Source: Diplodia intermedia
Taxonomy: Eukaryota > Ascomycota > Dothideomycetes > Botryosphaeriales > Botryosphaeriaceae
Reading direction: 5' to 3'
DNA: 64,000 bases
NCBI GenBank assembly: GCA_021495925.1
Contig: JAKEKT010000004.1
Coordinates: forward strand, 496,001-560,000
A program made the translations under genes and the position numbers. This document shows, one piece after another, positions 35,824 to 47,503 of the stretch (position 1 is the stretch's first letter; each line of letters opens with the position of its first letter). The notes under the pieces are model-generated. The model was not told the DNA's origin, made no database searches, and worked only from the letters and a program-made list of their open reading frames with translations.

Positions 35824-36835
35824 TGGTGTGGTGGTGGGACTCCAGGTCCCGGGGGGCTATGACGCGGCGCGCGGATGCGGGTTGATGGAAGTGAGGTGGA
35901 TATGGTGTGGCGGTCACTGGGTGCTCATGGTCGCTGGCCGGGGGGCGACTGGCGGTCAAGTCGGAGGAAGCGAACGAGCGTCGGGAAAGCTGAAGGGAGC
36001 GTGGTGGTGAAAGGAGACGGTGCGTATGGCGTTGCGGCGGTGCAGGCCGTGTCTGGAGCAGCGGCAGGGGAGATCGCTGGGCTTGTCTCGAATGCTCGGC
36101 GACTCGGATGCTGCGCGAGGCATTACGAATTCGCCCTCAGCGGCGCCTCCTGGTTGCCTTGGCGCTCCGCAGCACTCGACACCCTCCAGCACGCCGCTGC
36201 TTCATTCGCCGCAAGCCCCAAAGGTCCCCGCACCTGCGCCCTGTGCGCGCAAGATGTGCGATGGGATCCACATTCTCGACATCTCACCGAATTCCTGCGC
36301 TGCTGCTCCAGCACCGACTCATCCGGAGGCGACGGCTTAAGGGTCTCGTTGCAGCGGCGACGGGGCGCTAGCTGCAGGGTCCCGCTCATTGGAGCACCTC
36401 CGTGCGTACTGCGGCTCTGAACGGCCGCTGTCCTATTGCGTCGAAAGGGGATGCGCAATTCAGCAGGGACTCATTTCGCTCGCTGAAGTGGCTGAAGGCA
36501 GCGAACTACCCCAGTCCGGCTCCCACGTCAGCATGTCCGCGTCTCAAAACGCAGTGCCCGTGGCAGTCTGGCCTCAGGTTACCGTCACTCCCTGAGGCAC
36601 GACAACAGCCCCAGCTCGCCCACCTTGGTCGCCAAATCGTGCAAGATAGCCTCGTAATACGCAATTCTACTATTTTCGCGCTTGCCGTCTCCACACCAAT
36701 TGCCAGTTGGTCCTAGCTCCACGTCCCGAACTGGCCGTCCACGTACCTTCTACACGCGGTCCCACGGCAGTCCTCACTTTCTGCGCAGTGGACGCTCAGA
36801 CTACCCTGTCATTTCCTTGTCAAGATGGCCAGCCT
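35824..36835. other. Intergenic region between the M28 peptidase and the SDR gene
   Basis: About 1 kb holding the promoter of the peptidase and the 3' end of the SDR gene. Chance frames up to 181 codons occur on both strands without family features. Nothing else was recognised. Confidence 0.5.
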
Positions 36836-37861
36836 CTACATGTTCCTCCCACCCGTCACTGAAATGGTCTGTCCGCTGACATAACTAAACAACGGGCTCG
36901 CCACGGCCAAAATCGTGCTCGCCGCCTCCGTTGCAGTGCCGGGCCTACCGAGCGGGATATCCGGGAAGCCGCCCTGCGCCCTCGCCGCGCCCTGGGCCTT
37001 CGGTATACCGAGCGCGACCTTGCTCCCATCGGGCGTGGTGACGAAGGCACCCTCCTCCTTCGCCGCCGTCAGGCGGGTGAGGATGTGCCCGAAGGCGACG
37101 GTGTTGGCACGCACGCCGAACTGCGGGCCCCATTCCTTCGCGATGGTCTTGCTCAGGCCGACGACGCCCGCCTTCGCCAGCGCGTAGTTGGCCTGCCCCG
37201 CGTTGCCGTGCAGCCCCGACGTCGACGAGATGTTGATGACGTTGCGCGGCTCGCCGTCCTTGACCCGGAAGTAGGGCGCCGCCGCGCGCACCAGCTTGAA
37301 GGGCGCTGTGTTGTGCAGTGCCAGGATGGTGTCCCATTGCTTGTCCGTGGTCTATATCATCGCAGACGTGCATCACTCGGTCAGACCCGTATTCGTATCG
37401 GGGGTGATGGAAGCAGAGGGGCGAACCTTATGAATGACGCCGTCCCACGTGAACCCAGCGTTGTTCACGATGATGTGGATCTTGCCATTGCCGAACTCCG
37501 CCGCCTTTTTGACTAGTTCGTCGATGTACTTGTCGTTCAGCATGTCGCCGGGCACGGCGATGGCGCTGCCTCCGCTTTCGTTGATGTGCTGCGCAACCTC
37601 CTCCGCCTTCTCTGCGATAATGGAAAAGAAAGGCCGTCAACGTTCTCCTTCTCCAACTTAGCAATGGCGGGTAGCAAGGGACAACTTACTGCCGTCAAGA
37701 TCCGACACCACGACCTTGGCGCCTTCGTTTGCGAAGAGCTTCGCCGTCTCGGCGCCGATGCCCTGGCCGGACCCGGTGATGATGGCGACCTGTCCCGCCA
37801 ATAGGCCCTTGGGGTAGTTGAGGTGGCCAGCGATCTGGCTCACGCGGCTGGAGTACGCCAT
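36836..37861 (-). CDS. FabG-like short-chain dehydrogenase/reductase
   Basis: Classical SDR that reduces or oxidises a keto or hydroxyl group with NAD(P)H. Exons 37861-37690, 37611-37427 and 37351-36836 give 290 aa. The cofactor motif GSGQGIG is at about residues 30-36 (TGxxxGIG type), followed by VVSDLDG, whose Asp favours NAD(H). The NNAG element sits in IVNNAGFTWDG. The catalytic Ser-Tyr-Lys are in NISSTSG and YALAK. The C-terminus ends GQTISVTGGRNM, typical of 3-oxoacyl-ACP reductase-like enzymes. No organelle signal is obvious. An insertion before the C-terminal helix (TPDGSKVALGIPKAQG) matches a subgroup of fungal FabG-type enzymes. The substrate is unknown. Confidence 0.9.
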
Positions 37862-38514
37862 TTTCTTTTAAGTGGAAGAGCAAGCGGCTGGCTGGCTGGG
37901 ATCGATCTCTCCTCTCGCTCGTTGCAATTCGTGCGGACCAGCGTTTAGGTACTCCGTATCGTGTGCAGTTTTCAATTGGAGTGGAGAAGGCAAAAGTGTG
38001 GCAGCCGGGTGGAGCCGGGGGTGGCAAGGGTATAAACTCCAGAAAGCGGAGTAGCTATGGCGAAGCTCGTCTCTGGGGAATTGCCGAGGATGATGACGTG
38101 CAACGTGCCGCGGCAGGGTCCAGCACCGCAACACCACCACTCCTGTTAACTCCAGAAAAGGGGAGCCGATTGCACTGCACCATCACTCAGCCACTTGCAA
38201 GCATGGGCGGGAAACAAATTTTATCGAAGCCCTCTGGGGGTCTTGTAGATTTGACTATTTCTTACTAGTTATGTGTTTGTTTGTTGGTTGTGTATGTGCA
38301 AAAAGCGACCATTATGCGCTTTTGAGTAATGGAGGTATAACGCCCGTAAATGCTGATCAAAAACACCAAATCCCATATGCTGCCTTCATGTCCATCCATC
38401 TTATAATCATCATCATTCACAAACCATCATAAAACATTCTCGCAAAGCCAGCTTGGCGAGTTCCGCGTGAGCGTGTCATCTCTTCATCTCCCCTTCAATC
38501 GTTAAATCTTTTCT
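37862..38514. other. Intergenic region upstream of the SDR gene
   Basis: About 650 bp with the SDR promoter and the 3' end of the gene that ends at 38515. The part from 38220 to 38510 is AT-rich and looks like 3' UTR/terminator sequence. No gene was recognised. Confidence 0.5.
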
Positions 38515-40311
38515 TTACCGCGTCGACCTCGACCTCTTGCTCTTGCCCAGCTCCTTCCTGTTGAGCGGCTCGTCCGGGAAGACCCAGCCGCGCAGGCGCT
38601 TAGCCTCACGCTTCTCGCTGAGGTTGGGCTTGGGGATCCAGGCGTCCTTCTCCTGGCAGTGCTGGCGCGTGAGCGCAGCGGGACCGCCAACCTCCATGCG
38701 CCAGCTGCCCTGGATGCCAGGGAGCGGGTTCTCCTTGGCCAGCATGTGCAGGTACCAAAGGGCCAGGCCGGCAGTCATCTGGGGGATCTGCTCGCCGGTC
38801 TCGGAGTTGACGCGAAGGCCACAGCTGGAGATCTGGATGGGAGCGCTGAGCTCGAGGTAGCCGAAGAGCGGCACACCAGAGCCGGCGTCGGAGCTGACGG
38901 TAGCAGTGTCCATGGTCTGGCCGGGGTCAGAGGGGTCACCACCGCAGCGGACACAAAGCATCTCGATCTCGGTCATGATGAATCCGTAGCGGCAACCGTG
39001 CTCGCGCATGACGCGGTGAAGGTGGGCAAGGCCAGCCAGGTAGTAGACCTGCTTGTTGGGTGCCTCGGAGCGCATGCCAGTGTTCCACTGGTCGTACGAC
39101 TTGACGATTCCGACGACACGGCCACGCTGGTCACCGTAGATGGTCTTCTCATAGTCGGTCTGGTAGTTTGACACGAAGTCGACGGGAGTCTGGTTGGTGG
39201 GAAGACCCTTGCGGGAACGGAGAGACATGTGCGTGTTGCCCTGGGCGATGTTGAGAGCAGCGCTGACCTTGGTGCCGTAGTAATCACGGATGATGTCGTG
39301 AAGGGCGGATTCGCTCTCAGGCATCATGTTGGCCTTGGGAGGGGTGGGAAGGGACATGGAATCGATAGGGATCTGGAGGAGGGGCATCAGTCCGGGGATG
39401 GAGCTGATGGTCTCGATGTTGAAGTCATCCCAGCTACGGAGGTTGCGGATGTCCCACCAGTAGTGGCTACCGGTCAGGTTACGAGCACCAGTGGTAACGC
39501 GCTGGACAAGAGCAGGAGAAGGGTTGGAGCTGGTGAGGTAGTCCAGGAGGGTGGTGGTAGAGGCAGGCTGGTCGAAGGCACCGTACTGGAGCTCGGCAGC
39601 CAAAGGCTGCTGGACGGGAGGAGCAACAGCGGGGATCTGATCCTCGAAGGAGGTGGTGGTCTGAAGGGGGAAGGCGTTCATGGGCATGGCGGTGGCCAGG
39701 TTGTACGAAGCCGCCTGGGCCGCCGAGCTCTGGGTGACATAGTTCGGGAGGTTACGGTAGGTAGGGTAGCCGTAGCGGTTGATCACACTCTCGTCAATGC
39801 TAGTAGCAGAGCTAGAGCGGGAGTGGGAGCGAACACCAGAGACCGAGTGAGCCGAGTGAGACCGGGAGTGGGTGGCCACGGAAGGACGGCGCGAAAGGTT
39901 GATGGGGGAGTTCAGGCCAGAACCGAAGCCAGCGTCGTAGGCCGACATCATCGAGGGAGCCGGAGAGCCATACGAAGCGTTGCTAAGCGGGCTAGTCGAG
40001 CGGCGACCCACAGACGAAGGACGCGCGTAGGGGTTGTAGTTAGAGATGCCGCTAGCAGCAGACGCCGTCCGGCGGTGTCTGATGGGGCCAGAAGTCGAGG
40101 GCTCAGTGGTCTGATCCTGCGACCGGATCTTGGGCAACAAGAGAGGACCATGCTGACGGACAGGCGATCTCGCCGGAGTGGGAGCGGTGGCAAGACCGCA
40201 CTCCGGAGAAGCGTCGGGCGTCAAGTACCCGGCAGGCGCCTCGAAGGAGGTCTGAGCGTCCTGGCAATAGGAGCCGTAGGACGAAGGGGGGGTGTGCTGC
40301 CTCGCGTACAT
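38515..40311 (-). CDS. Conserved fungal protein of unknown function, Ser-rich N-terminus
   Basis: A single coding exon of 598 aa. The ATG at 40311 (MYARQHTPPSS) is the first Met; the open frame upstream begins with a non-ATG codon and runs into a likely 5' UTR intron. The N-terminal 270 residues are Ser/Pro/Ala-rich and disordered-looking, with HSRSHS-type repeats. The C-terminal 300 residues look folded, with HYWWDIRNLRSWDDFN, YEKTIYGDQRGRVVG, YGFIMTEIEMLCVRCGG and PLFGYLELSAPI. The last segments, with Glu residues on successive beta strands, are reminiscent of restriction-endonuclease-like folds, but that is a weak impression. The tail is basic (RKELGKSKRSRSTR) and could be a nuclear signal. 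I cannot assign a function. Confidence 0.82.
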   Translation of the reverse strand: MYARQHTPPSSYGSYCQDAQTSFEAPAGYLTPDASPECGLATAPTPARSPVRQHGPLLLPKIRSQDQTTEPSTSGPIRHRRTASAASGISNYNPYARPSSVGRRSTSPLSNASYGSPAPSMMSAYDAGFGSGLNSPINLSRRPSVATHSRSHSAHSVSGVRSHSRSSSATSIDESVINRYGYPTYRNLPNYVTQSSAAQAASYNLATAMPMNAFPLQTTTSFEDQIPAVAPPVQQPLAAELQYGAFDQPASTTTLLDYLTSSNPSPALVQRVTTGARNLTGSHYWWDIRNLRSWDDFNIETISSIPGLMPLLQIPIDSMSLPTPPKANMMPESESALHDIIRDYYGTKVSAALNIAQGNTHMSLRSRKGLPTNQTPVDFVSNYQTDYEKTIYGDQRGRVVGIVKSYDQWNTGMRSEAPNKQVYYLAGLAHLHRVMREHGCRYGFIMTEIEMLCVRCGGDPSDPGQTMDTATVSSDAGSGVPLFGYLELSAPIQISSCGLRVNSETGEQIPQMTAGLALWYLHMLAKENPLPGIQGSWRMEVGGPAALTRQHCQEKDAWIPKPNLSEKREAKRLRGWVFPDEPLNRKELGKSKRSRSTR

Positions 40312-40339
40312 GATGACTTTTGGGAAAGTTGCTTCCGGA

Positions 40340-40392
40340 CTGAGGCGCGTTAGAAGCCGGGACGCCAAGCTCGAGACTCATGGGGAACTTAC
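40340..40392 (-). other. Probable 5' UTR intron of the 38515-40311 gene
   Basis: On the minus strand a GTAAGT donor (40392-40387) is followed by a CTAAC branch site and a CTCAG acceptor ending at 40340, 53 nt in all and 28 nt before the ATG. Size and signals match the coding introns in this window. The frame upstream of it has no ATG, so it lies in the leader. Confidence 0.65.
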
Positions 40393-42239
40393 GCAACTGT
40401 TTAGAAAATAAAAAAGAGGTGATTAACAGAGAGCGATTAGGCGGAGACCGGCTCCAAGAGACACTCAAGGACAAACAGTGAAAGGAAAGGAGGCACACGA
40501 AGAAACTCGTGGGTCTCGCTCGGACACACGCGTAGAAGATGGTTTGTGAAGATAGGATGACTGGAGAGGAGAGAGCAGATGGGGTGTGGCAGAGCCGCTG
40601 GTACTTATTTCCAAGGCTGTGAGGCCGTGACATCCAAAGAATCTTGCAGAGCCGGGGAAAGTGGGACTAGCGGCAAACAACTTGAAACAGAGTGATCGAC
40701 GGCTGGACCCGATTTAGGGCCCCGAAGCCATGTGCAGCGAGTATCAGGTCCGTGTGAGGGTGCGGCCATCCAGCGGGGCAGGATGCGTGAAACAAAGCAC
40801 CCAATGGAGCATGCTTATGCGCAATTAGCTGCTGAGACAGGAGCTATTATGGGCTTTATGCTTGGACGGGCCGCCCGCGCGGCCGCTCGAAGGGGCTTCG
40901 TGCGGCCTGATTGGGGAAGGGGTGCTACGTGTGGCCGCCGGAGTGCTGCGCTGCCGGGCGACGCGCTGCGAGACGGGCGGCAGGCGAGACGGCGCTCGCG
41001 AGTTAATTTGGGAGGCTGGCCAGGTCCGAATCGGGCGCTATTTGCAGCGATGGCGCCGGGCCGGGGCGCTTGAGGCGCGGCCGGTGAGCGTCAAGGCTCG
41101 CGAAGTCGAGTTAGGGTGCAGCTGGCGCCGGCGAGAAAAAACGCGTCTGGGCGGCGCGATTGGCTGGGGAAGATAAGACCCCGGTCGCCGATTCCTCCAA
41201 GACTCTTACCGCTTCGACAACTCACTGGCCCACAGCGAAAGTTCGTTTCGCGGCTGCAGCTACGTCTGCAGGAGTGACTCACACCTGCAAGCGGTGAGCG
41301 CTGGCCGGCCACGTTGAGTCCTCAGGTGCTCAGGCTTTGCACCGCCCGACGTCAACCCGCCCCCCTAGCGACTTCCTCAGGCCTTCGCTCCGGGTCTTGC
41401 GGCCTTCGAGAACTTCTCCGCTCCTCGCGACCGCTGACCGCTCCTCTGGCGGCACTTCTCGCGGCCGACATGGAGCTGCTAGCGGCGGCGGGATGCGCCT
41501 GCTTGCGGGCGCGGCCGCAGCGGCAGCGGACCACGGCTACCAGCGTGCCCTCAGCCCTCAGCCCTCAGCTGTGCGGCTCCCGACGCACAGCGCAACCGTC
41601 CCGTCGTGCGTGCTGCAACGCCGGTTGAGGGCGCGAGAGGTGCGCGTAGCCGCTCGCGTTGGACGCCTTCCCCGCGAGGCGCGCGCGCGCTGATTGGCCC
41701 GCAAAAATACTCAGAGCCGCAACCCTTCCGCGCAATATCTCTAAGCGCCCTCCCCAGCGCTTCTCCGAATTTGCAGCCTTCGAGAAGGAAACAAAACGAT
41801 CCGAGCATGGACGCGGCTCCACCTGCGGCTGCTCAGCCTCCTCCCTGATCCGAGGGTGCCGTCCCAGCGTAGCATGCCAGTGTCCAGATCGTCGTCTGAT
41901 CCACGGCAGACACTTCGAAGCGCCCAGCTCCAGCCGCCTGTGCAGCGGCTGATCTACCATCCCGCTCCTTGGGACCGCTGCGGTGCGCAATTTGACGCGT
42001 GTGGGAGATTATAGTGTTCCATTGAAAAGGACCTGTGTCTGTGCGAGGAGGATCGCGTAGGGTGCCAAAGAAGAGAAAAGCTTTCATCACGAGCGCCTAT
42101 CGTCCATCGTGCACACGTGCCGGCCTTCGTCAGCACGACTACGACATCGTGGAGACTGCCGCCGACCCGGGCGGCTGCTGCGGCCCCGAGTTCGCCCGAC
42201 GGTGTGCTGGCGGGCGGAGAGAGGCCGTCGGATCATGCC
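40393..42239. other. Intergenic region, 1.85 kb
   Basis: It lies between the promoter of the 38515-40311 gene and the 3' end of the oxidoreductase at 42240. The middle (40850-41750) is very GC-rich, so chance frames of 70-140 codons are frequent on both strands. None has family features or splice structure. No RNA gene was recognised. Confidence 0.5.
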
Positions 42240-44025
42240 TCATTTCTGCGTAAGCCGCTGCTCAACCTGCTCCTGCCACCACGAAGGCCAGTCCACTACC
42301 GCCCGACGCTTTCTTGCCTCCTCGGCCGCGAACACCATAGCGTGGCTCTGGATCACCTCTTGGAGCGTGCACCCAATGAACTTTTTCTGCGCCTCGTCCA
42401 CCCCCATCCTGCCGTCCTTAACCGCGCCAACCGCTTGCACAAACTGCGTTGCTAGCCCATCGTCGCCACCGCCATGACCACCACCACGCTGCTCCGGATG
42501 GAATATCTCCGTGCGGTCGGTTGCAAAATCATGCACCTTGATCGTAGCGCTGTCGTATTCAATCTCGCCCTTGGTGCCGTACATGCGCCCTCGGCGTTCG
42601 CAGATTTTTTCCGTGAAGGCCACCATGTGAAACTGCGCAGTTTTGGCGAGACTACCTGACGCAGAATCGTCCTCCCAGGTAATTGTCACGCATTGGTCGT
42701 CGCAGACGTCATTGTCAGCCTCCCACACGCACCGCCCAAACCAGGGTCGTTTGCGGACTTCTTCGTCTGGCGTCTCGGATGTCCAGTCTTCCGAGAGGTC
42801 CTTCATCAGCATCTTCTCGGCTGCATCCGGCCCCAGCGTGCTGAGGCAGTCCTCGATCTCAGGGTTGACGATCTTGACCGGCCACCCTGCGTTGCCCTTT
42901 CGCAAATGGCGTTCCGCATAAATCTTCTTCGCGCTGAACATGCAGTCCTTCTCGATCGGGCAAGAGAGGCAGTTGGTCGCCGTGCCAGCAGCCGCCGGTT
43001 TCCTCGCCTTCCTGTAGAAGTTCCGCTTGCCGGTGGAATTGAGGAAAGCCGGCCTGTGAGCCTTTTCTCCCTCTTTTGCCGGCTCACTGAGCATCCACAG
43101 CAAGAAGTCGATATCGTGACAAGACTTCGTGAGCAGTGACGGAGCAGTAGTAGACTCTCTTCTCCAGTTTCCCCTACATCACAGTCAGTAACAACAGCGG
43201 TCATTGAACGGGCTGGTAAACCGTACCTCACGTAGCTATGCGAGAAATGCCACCAACCTAGACAATCGATCAGCACGAGCACACCCCACGAACAGATGCG
43301 CATGATGGCCACGAACCAACCGGCTCCGTATGCTCCACGCTCAGCACGTCCCCGACCACGCCCTGCTCCCTCACCAGCCGTCTCAGCAGCATGTTGTGCG
43401 GGGAATACCTCAGCACGTGCCCAATGCCAAAGATGCGGGGCACGTTGCCCTGGCTACCGCGCATCGCGTCGTAGATGGCCACGCAGTCCGCCAGCGTCGT
43501 CGCCAGCGGCTTCTCGCACATGACGGCCAGCCCCAGCGGCGCCAGGCCCTCGACAGCCTCGCGGTGCTGTTCGTCCAGCACGCACACGAACGCCGCATCC
43601 ACGCCCGGTGGGACGACGACTTCGCCAGCGGAAGAGGCGGCGGCGGCCCGCGCCCGTCGCGCCTTCTCCCATTCCACATAGTCCCGCCAGTCCGCGAATG
43701 CGTGTTGCTCGTGCTCGCTGTCCCCGTTCTCCCGCTGCCCCTCCTCTGCGACGGTGATGAAGCGGGACACGAACTCGCGCCGCTTGAACGCGATCGGCTC
43801 GGCGACGGCGGCGATGACGGCGGCGGTGTGCTTCACGACGGCGCTGGCGTAGGCGTGTCCGCGCGAGCCGGCGCCGATAACGAGGATGCGCGGCGGCGAG
43901 GGGGAGTCGGCGAGTAGCTTCTTGGGTGGCGAGGAGGACGGTTTGGCGCCTGCGATGGGGCTGGCGGCGGCGGTGGCGGCGACCGGCTCGCCCAGTTTGG
44001 AGTCTGGGACGATTTTGGTGTGCAT
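42240..44025 (-). CDS. Gfo/Idh/MocA-family oxidoreductase
   Basis: NAD(P)-dependent sugar or polyol dehydrogenase family. Three exons (44025-43317, 43257-43227, 43173-42240) give 557 aa; the middle exon is only 31 nt (WWHFSHSYV). The N-terminal Rossmann motif is VIGAGSRGHAYA (about residues 49-60), and the conserved EKP is in VMCEKPLATT. The (H)SC-HD element, KSCHDIDFLLWML, carries the catalytic-type His. The large C-terminal beta domain has an insertion with a Cys cluster, NCLSCPIEKDCMF (C-x2-C-x5-C), just before SAKKIY. A low-complexity Ala/Pro stretch precedes the Rossmann fold. Long Gly/His runs (GGGHGGG) occur near the C-terminus. The substrate is unknown. Confidence 0.87.
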
Positions 44026-44873
44026 GATAGTAGCGTGTGGTGTCGTGGAAGGTGGTTCGAAGCGGTACGGGAGGAGGGGGTTGGAGGGTAAGTAGCGGGC
44101 AGCGTAGACGTCACAAGCAGCGCAGGAGCGAATGCGGAAGAGCTGAATAGCTGGATTGTTGCTGCCTAATGATTGGTGATGCTGCACCCTAGCGGCAGAG
44201 GTCGTAGTAGCATTGCAGAGGATAGAGTTCTGCGAGATGGCATGTAAAGTGATGCAACGGTAGGATAATGCTATCTGGACAGTCGCTGATTGGACGGATA
44301 CAGCGGCAGAAGTGGGGAACGCCTGTCGGCCTTGTGGACGCACCCTGTCTGGCGCTGAACGCCTCCCTCCTTTGTGCAACACACGCTCTCCGTCCTGCTC
44401 AGATATCTGGTCAATTCATCGAGTAATCTCATCTACCGGAATTTCGCTTTTTCCAAAAGAGCCGCTTGATCAAGAAAAGACAAAACCAGAAAACTCCTTC
44501 CCAAGGTAGTAATGTAACTATCTATGCCCTTTCCGTCTGAGTGGTAATGGCATGCTAACCTCAGAAAATTTCCCCAACTTCGTAGCAAAGGGTTCCGAAG
44601 TCAGTGAATAAAAATCCGTAATTACAATTTCTTTAGTCTTCATCTCGAATCTTTCGGGTAAGAGCGGCAAAATGCGCCATCTGCTGCTCATCGGAATGTC
44701 GAGATTGGGTGAGACTGGTGCTTGGTCTCAGCGGTCGAGTGTATGCAGTCTGCATAAAGCTCGGAACAATCAGGCCTTGCGACGTGACTGGTGGGTGCAA
44801 CGCAGTGAAATGCAAGTTGATATCGGCAACTGGCGAGGGGCCTTTCTCCGGGTGCTTGTGGTCTCCGAGATCC
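44026..44873. other. Intergenic region upstream of the oxidoreductase
   Basis: About 850 bp with the oxidoreductase promoter and the 3' end of the acidic-protein gene at 44874. Short frames only. Nothing else was recognised. Confidence 0.5.
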
Positions 44874-46275
44874 CTAGTCGCTGTCGATCTCTATGATATC
44901 TGCTCTTTTCTCCCGGAGTGCCTTTAGTCTCCGATCATACACTATCTCCGCGAGATCCTCGTGATCTCGAAAGAGCATCGCCACTATAGAGTTCCTCGTC
45001 TCCCTTAGCCGCTCATACCTCCAGCTTATGTGTTCCGCTACTGCTTCCCTAAGACTGACCTCGAAGCCTTGGTCGAGCTCCGGGTGAGGCTTAACCCGAA
45101 AGGCGACCTTAGCGATGAGAATGGTGGAGTCATCGGACCAAGGAGCGAGGGCCATGAGTTGACTAACGGCCGATTCCGCTTGGTCCCACTGAGACTTGGT
45201 CCTGGCCGTGTCGAACTCTCTGCAGAGCTGGGTGATTGCAAGTTGACTGTGAGTCTGATCTGGCTTGGTGCTGGGAGACTTGGAGCTCGTGGATTGGTCG
45301 GTGGAGGTGGCGGATGGCAACTTCAAAACGCGCGGGGCAGACAGAGCATGAACTGTGTGATCGGAAGTAGTGCTGGCAACGCAGCGCACAGAGGATTCCT
45401 TAGTCAGGTGACGGGCATGTGGAGTGGGCTTCGGTCTAGTCTCTTCATCGCCATCCTCATCTGAAGAGTCGCTTGTGAAACCACAATTGGTGCTGCCGTC
45501 GCTCGCACTGTCGTCGTCATCCGACACGCTCAGAAAGAGGTCCTCTTTCTCTTTATCTCTGTCCTGCTCTTGTTTCTCCTTTTTCAATTTGTCGAAGTAG
45601 CCCACCGGCGGTTTGGCATCGTTGTCGTTTTCGTCGGGAAACCAGCGATGTGTATGTTTCCCCATGTCACTACTGACCTTGATCTTCTTGGCATGGTCAA
45701 ACTCTTCGCCGAACTCCTTGTCTTTGCTGAACTTTCCCCACGACCTTTTGGCGTCTTCCCGTGAAGGAGGCATGGGTTTCTTAGATCGTAGTGAAAGTAG
45801 AGCGGGGTTGTTGTCAGATTCGTCGCTCGATGACGTGACGATGTTTTGCAGGTCGCGCGCCACCATTTCGCTCCGCCAATATCCAAGATCTGGATAAGCT
45901 GGACGACGTGGTATGTCGGAGCCTACGACGCTGGCGAAAGCGTCTTGAAGCTGTCGTTCTTGCGGTCCATTCGGGATTTGTTGCCGGGCTGAAGGATCAA
46001 ATTCATGGGTGTCGCTGTCAAGGGCCCATGTGCTGGTAGGTAGAGGCGTAGGTTAGCATGTGAGCACCAGGACAGATCTGGTCCGGTTGATCACGGGTTA
46101 GACACGTGGCTTACAATTCTAACCCTGGCAGTAGGAGCACCGGCAGGTGATGCCCTGACGGGCGCGCCTCGACCTCATGCGGAGGTATCATGTCTTCGCC
46201 ACACTGCACAGCAGGCCATCGCGTACCACCTTGATCTACAAGGTGATAGATTGCGTCATTGCTTGTGCTCGACAT
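44874..46275 (-). CDS. Acidic unknown protein with a PWWP/Tudor-like N-terminus
   Basis: Exons 46275-46115 and 46032-44874, with an 82-nt intron (GTAAGC donor), give 439 aa in frame. The first 60 residues (TRWPAVQCGEDMIP, HHLPVLLLPGLEF|TWALDSD) have the tryptophan and hydrophobic spacing of a PWWP- or Tudor-like reader barrel, which is a tentative reading. The middle (about 110-280) is acidic and Ser-rich with Lys/Glu coiled-coil stretches. The C-terminal 110 residues look helical, with a predicted bundle and the end ADIIEIDSD, similar in style to TFIIS N-terminal or LEDGF-like domains. I do not recognise the family. If the reading holds, a chromatin-associated role is plausible. Confidence 0.75.
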
Positions 46276-46956
46276 CGATGAAGCTTTAGTGAAGTGAGAT
46301 CTTGGGTGATTTATTCGGAGGATGGGTGTTTAGCAGATGCGTGGTAAGGCGTAAGTGAGGCAAGGTTGTTTTGGCTGAAACGATCGAAAGATGTCGTATG
46401 TGAGCGATCAGCGTGAGCGATCAAAAGAAGCCATGGAAACACAGGAGGTTCAAGGCTGAAGTCTTGATATTGGATGGGCTTCCGAAGTTCTCGATATATA
46501 TCTTGCAAGTGCTGTAGCTGCATTAGGAAAGAGAGGGGGTTGCAGCTGCTTCATTGACATCAGACAAATGTACCATGTTTCCAGGACATTGGCGCCATGG
46601 GGAAAGGGGTCGGTCGTGAGCTTCCATATTCCATTTCCTGCACGATTCTGCATTGGGTACGTAAAACCACCTGTAAGAATCCCAAACCGCATCCTTCTCG
46701 TCCAAAGTGATCCGGCTCTGGCACATGTCCATGGATTTGCGCACAACTTGCAGGGGCCCAGGCGGAGCCACTTCTGGACGCGTAAACCAATGCATCATAC
46801 CACAGTACTCCATTTTTGCACAGAACCGTGTGCTTGCAATCAATATCATTTCCTTTTTATTGGATGATCGCCCGCAAAACCCAGAAATCCGAGGATGTTG
46901 TGCCCCAGCACCAGCAAAGCCACCAACACTCCATCTTCCCCTCTTGCATTCGACGC
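46276..46956. other. Intergenic region downstream of RPS16
   Basis: About 680 bp containing the RPS16 3' UTR and the promoter of the acidic-protein gene. The minus-strand frame 46523-47179 overlaps RPS16 exons in another frame and is a shadow. Nothing else was recognised. Confidence 0.5.
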
Positions 46957-47503
46957 TTAACGGTAGGACTTCTGGTATCTCGCGCGAGCGCCGGGACCGC
47001 CGAACTTCTTGGGCTCGCACCTCCTGTTGTCGGCAACGAGGAGGGTACGGTCGTACTGGACGAGGGCCTGCTTCAGCTGGTTCTTGGAGTGCTCGTCGAC
47101 GAACTTCTGGTAGTAGGCGATCTGTGCAACTGGTTAGCGACCCGTTGCACGTAATATTCTTCCTGCAGATGGCACGCACGATGGACTTGGCGATGGCCTG
47201 GCGGATGGCGTAGACCTGGGAAGTGTGACCACCACCGGAGACGCGGACACGGATGTCGACGTTGGCTGCGCTGGCAGTTAGTTTCCAGCCCCTTCATATT
47301 CCGAATCCGCGAGCGGACGCACCGAACTTGTCAAGGCCGAGGATCAGGAGCGGCTCGTAGACCTTGAAGCGCAGGATGGCGGGCTCAACGAGGGAGAGCG
47401 GCTGGCCGTTGACCTTGACAAGGCCCTTGCCGGCCTTGCAGTGGGCGACGGCAGTCGCGGTCTTCTTCTTGCCGAAGCATTGCACACTCTGAGGGGCGGA
47501 CAT
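46957..47503 (-). CDS. RPS16: 40S ribosomal protein S16 (uS9)
   Basis: Small-subunit protein whose C-terminal tail reaches the decoding centre. Three exons (47503-47323, 47265-47180, 47121-46957) and introns of 57 and 58 nt give 143 aa, the standard eukaryotic length. It starts MSAPQSVQCFGKKKTATAVA and contains NGQPLSLVEPAILRFK, the uS9 core GGGHTSQVYAIRQAIAKS and the tRNA-contacting C-terminal YQKSYR. The short introns and strong consensus sites fit a highly expressed gene. It is divergent from an RCC1-repeat gene over 258 bp. Confidence 0.97.

Noticed and set aside
39229..40353. Plus-strand open frame of 374 codons
   Set aside because: It lies antisense to the 38515-40311 coding exon and has Gly/Val/Arg-rich composition without any domain.
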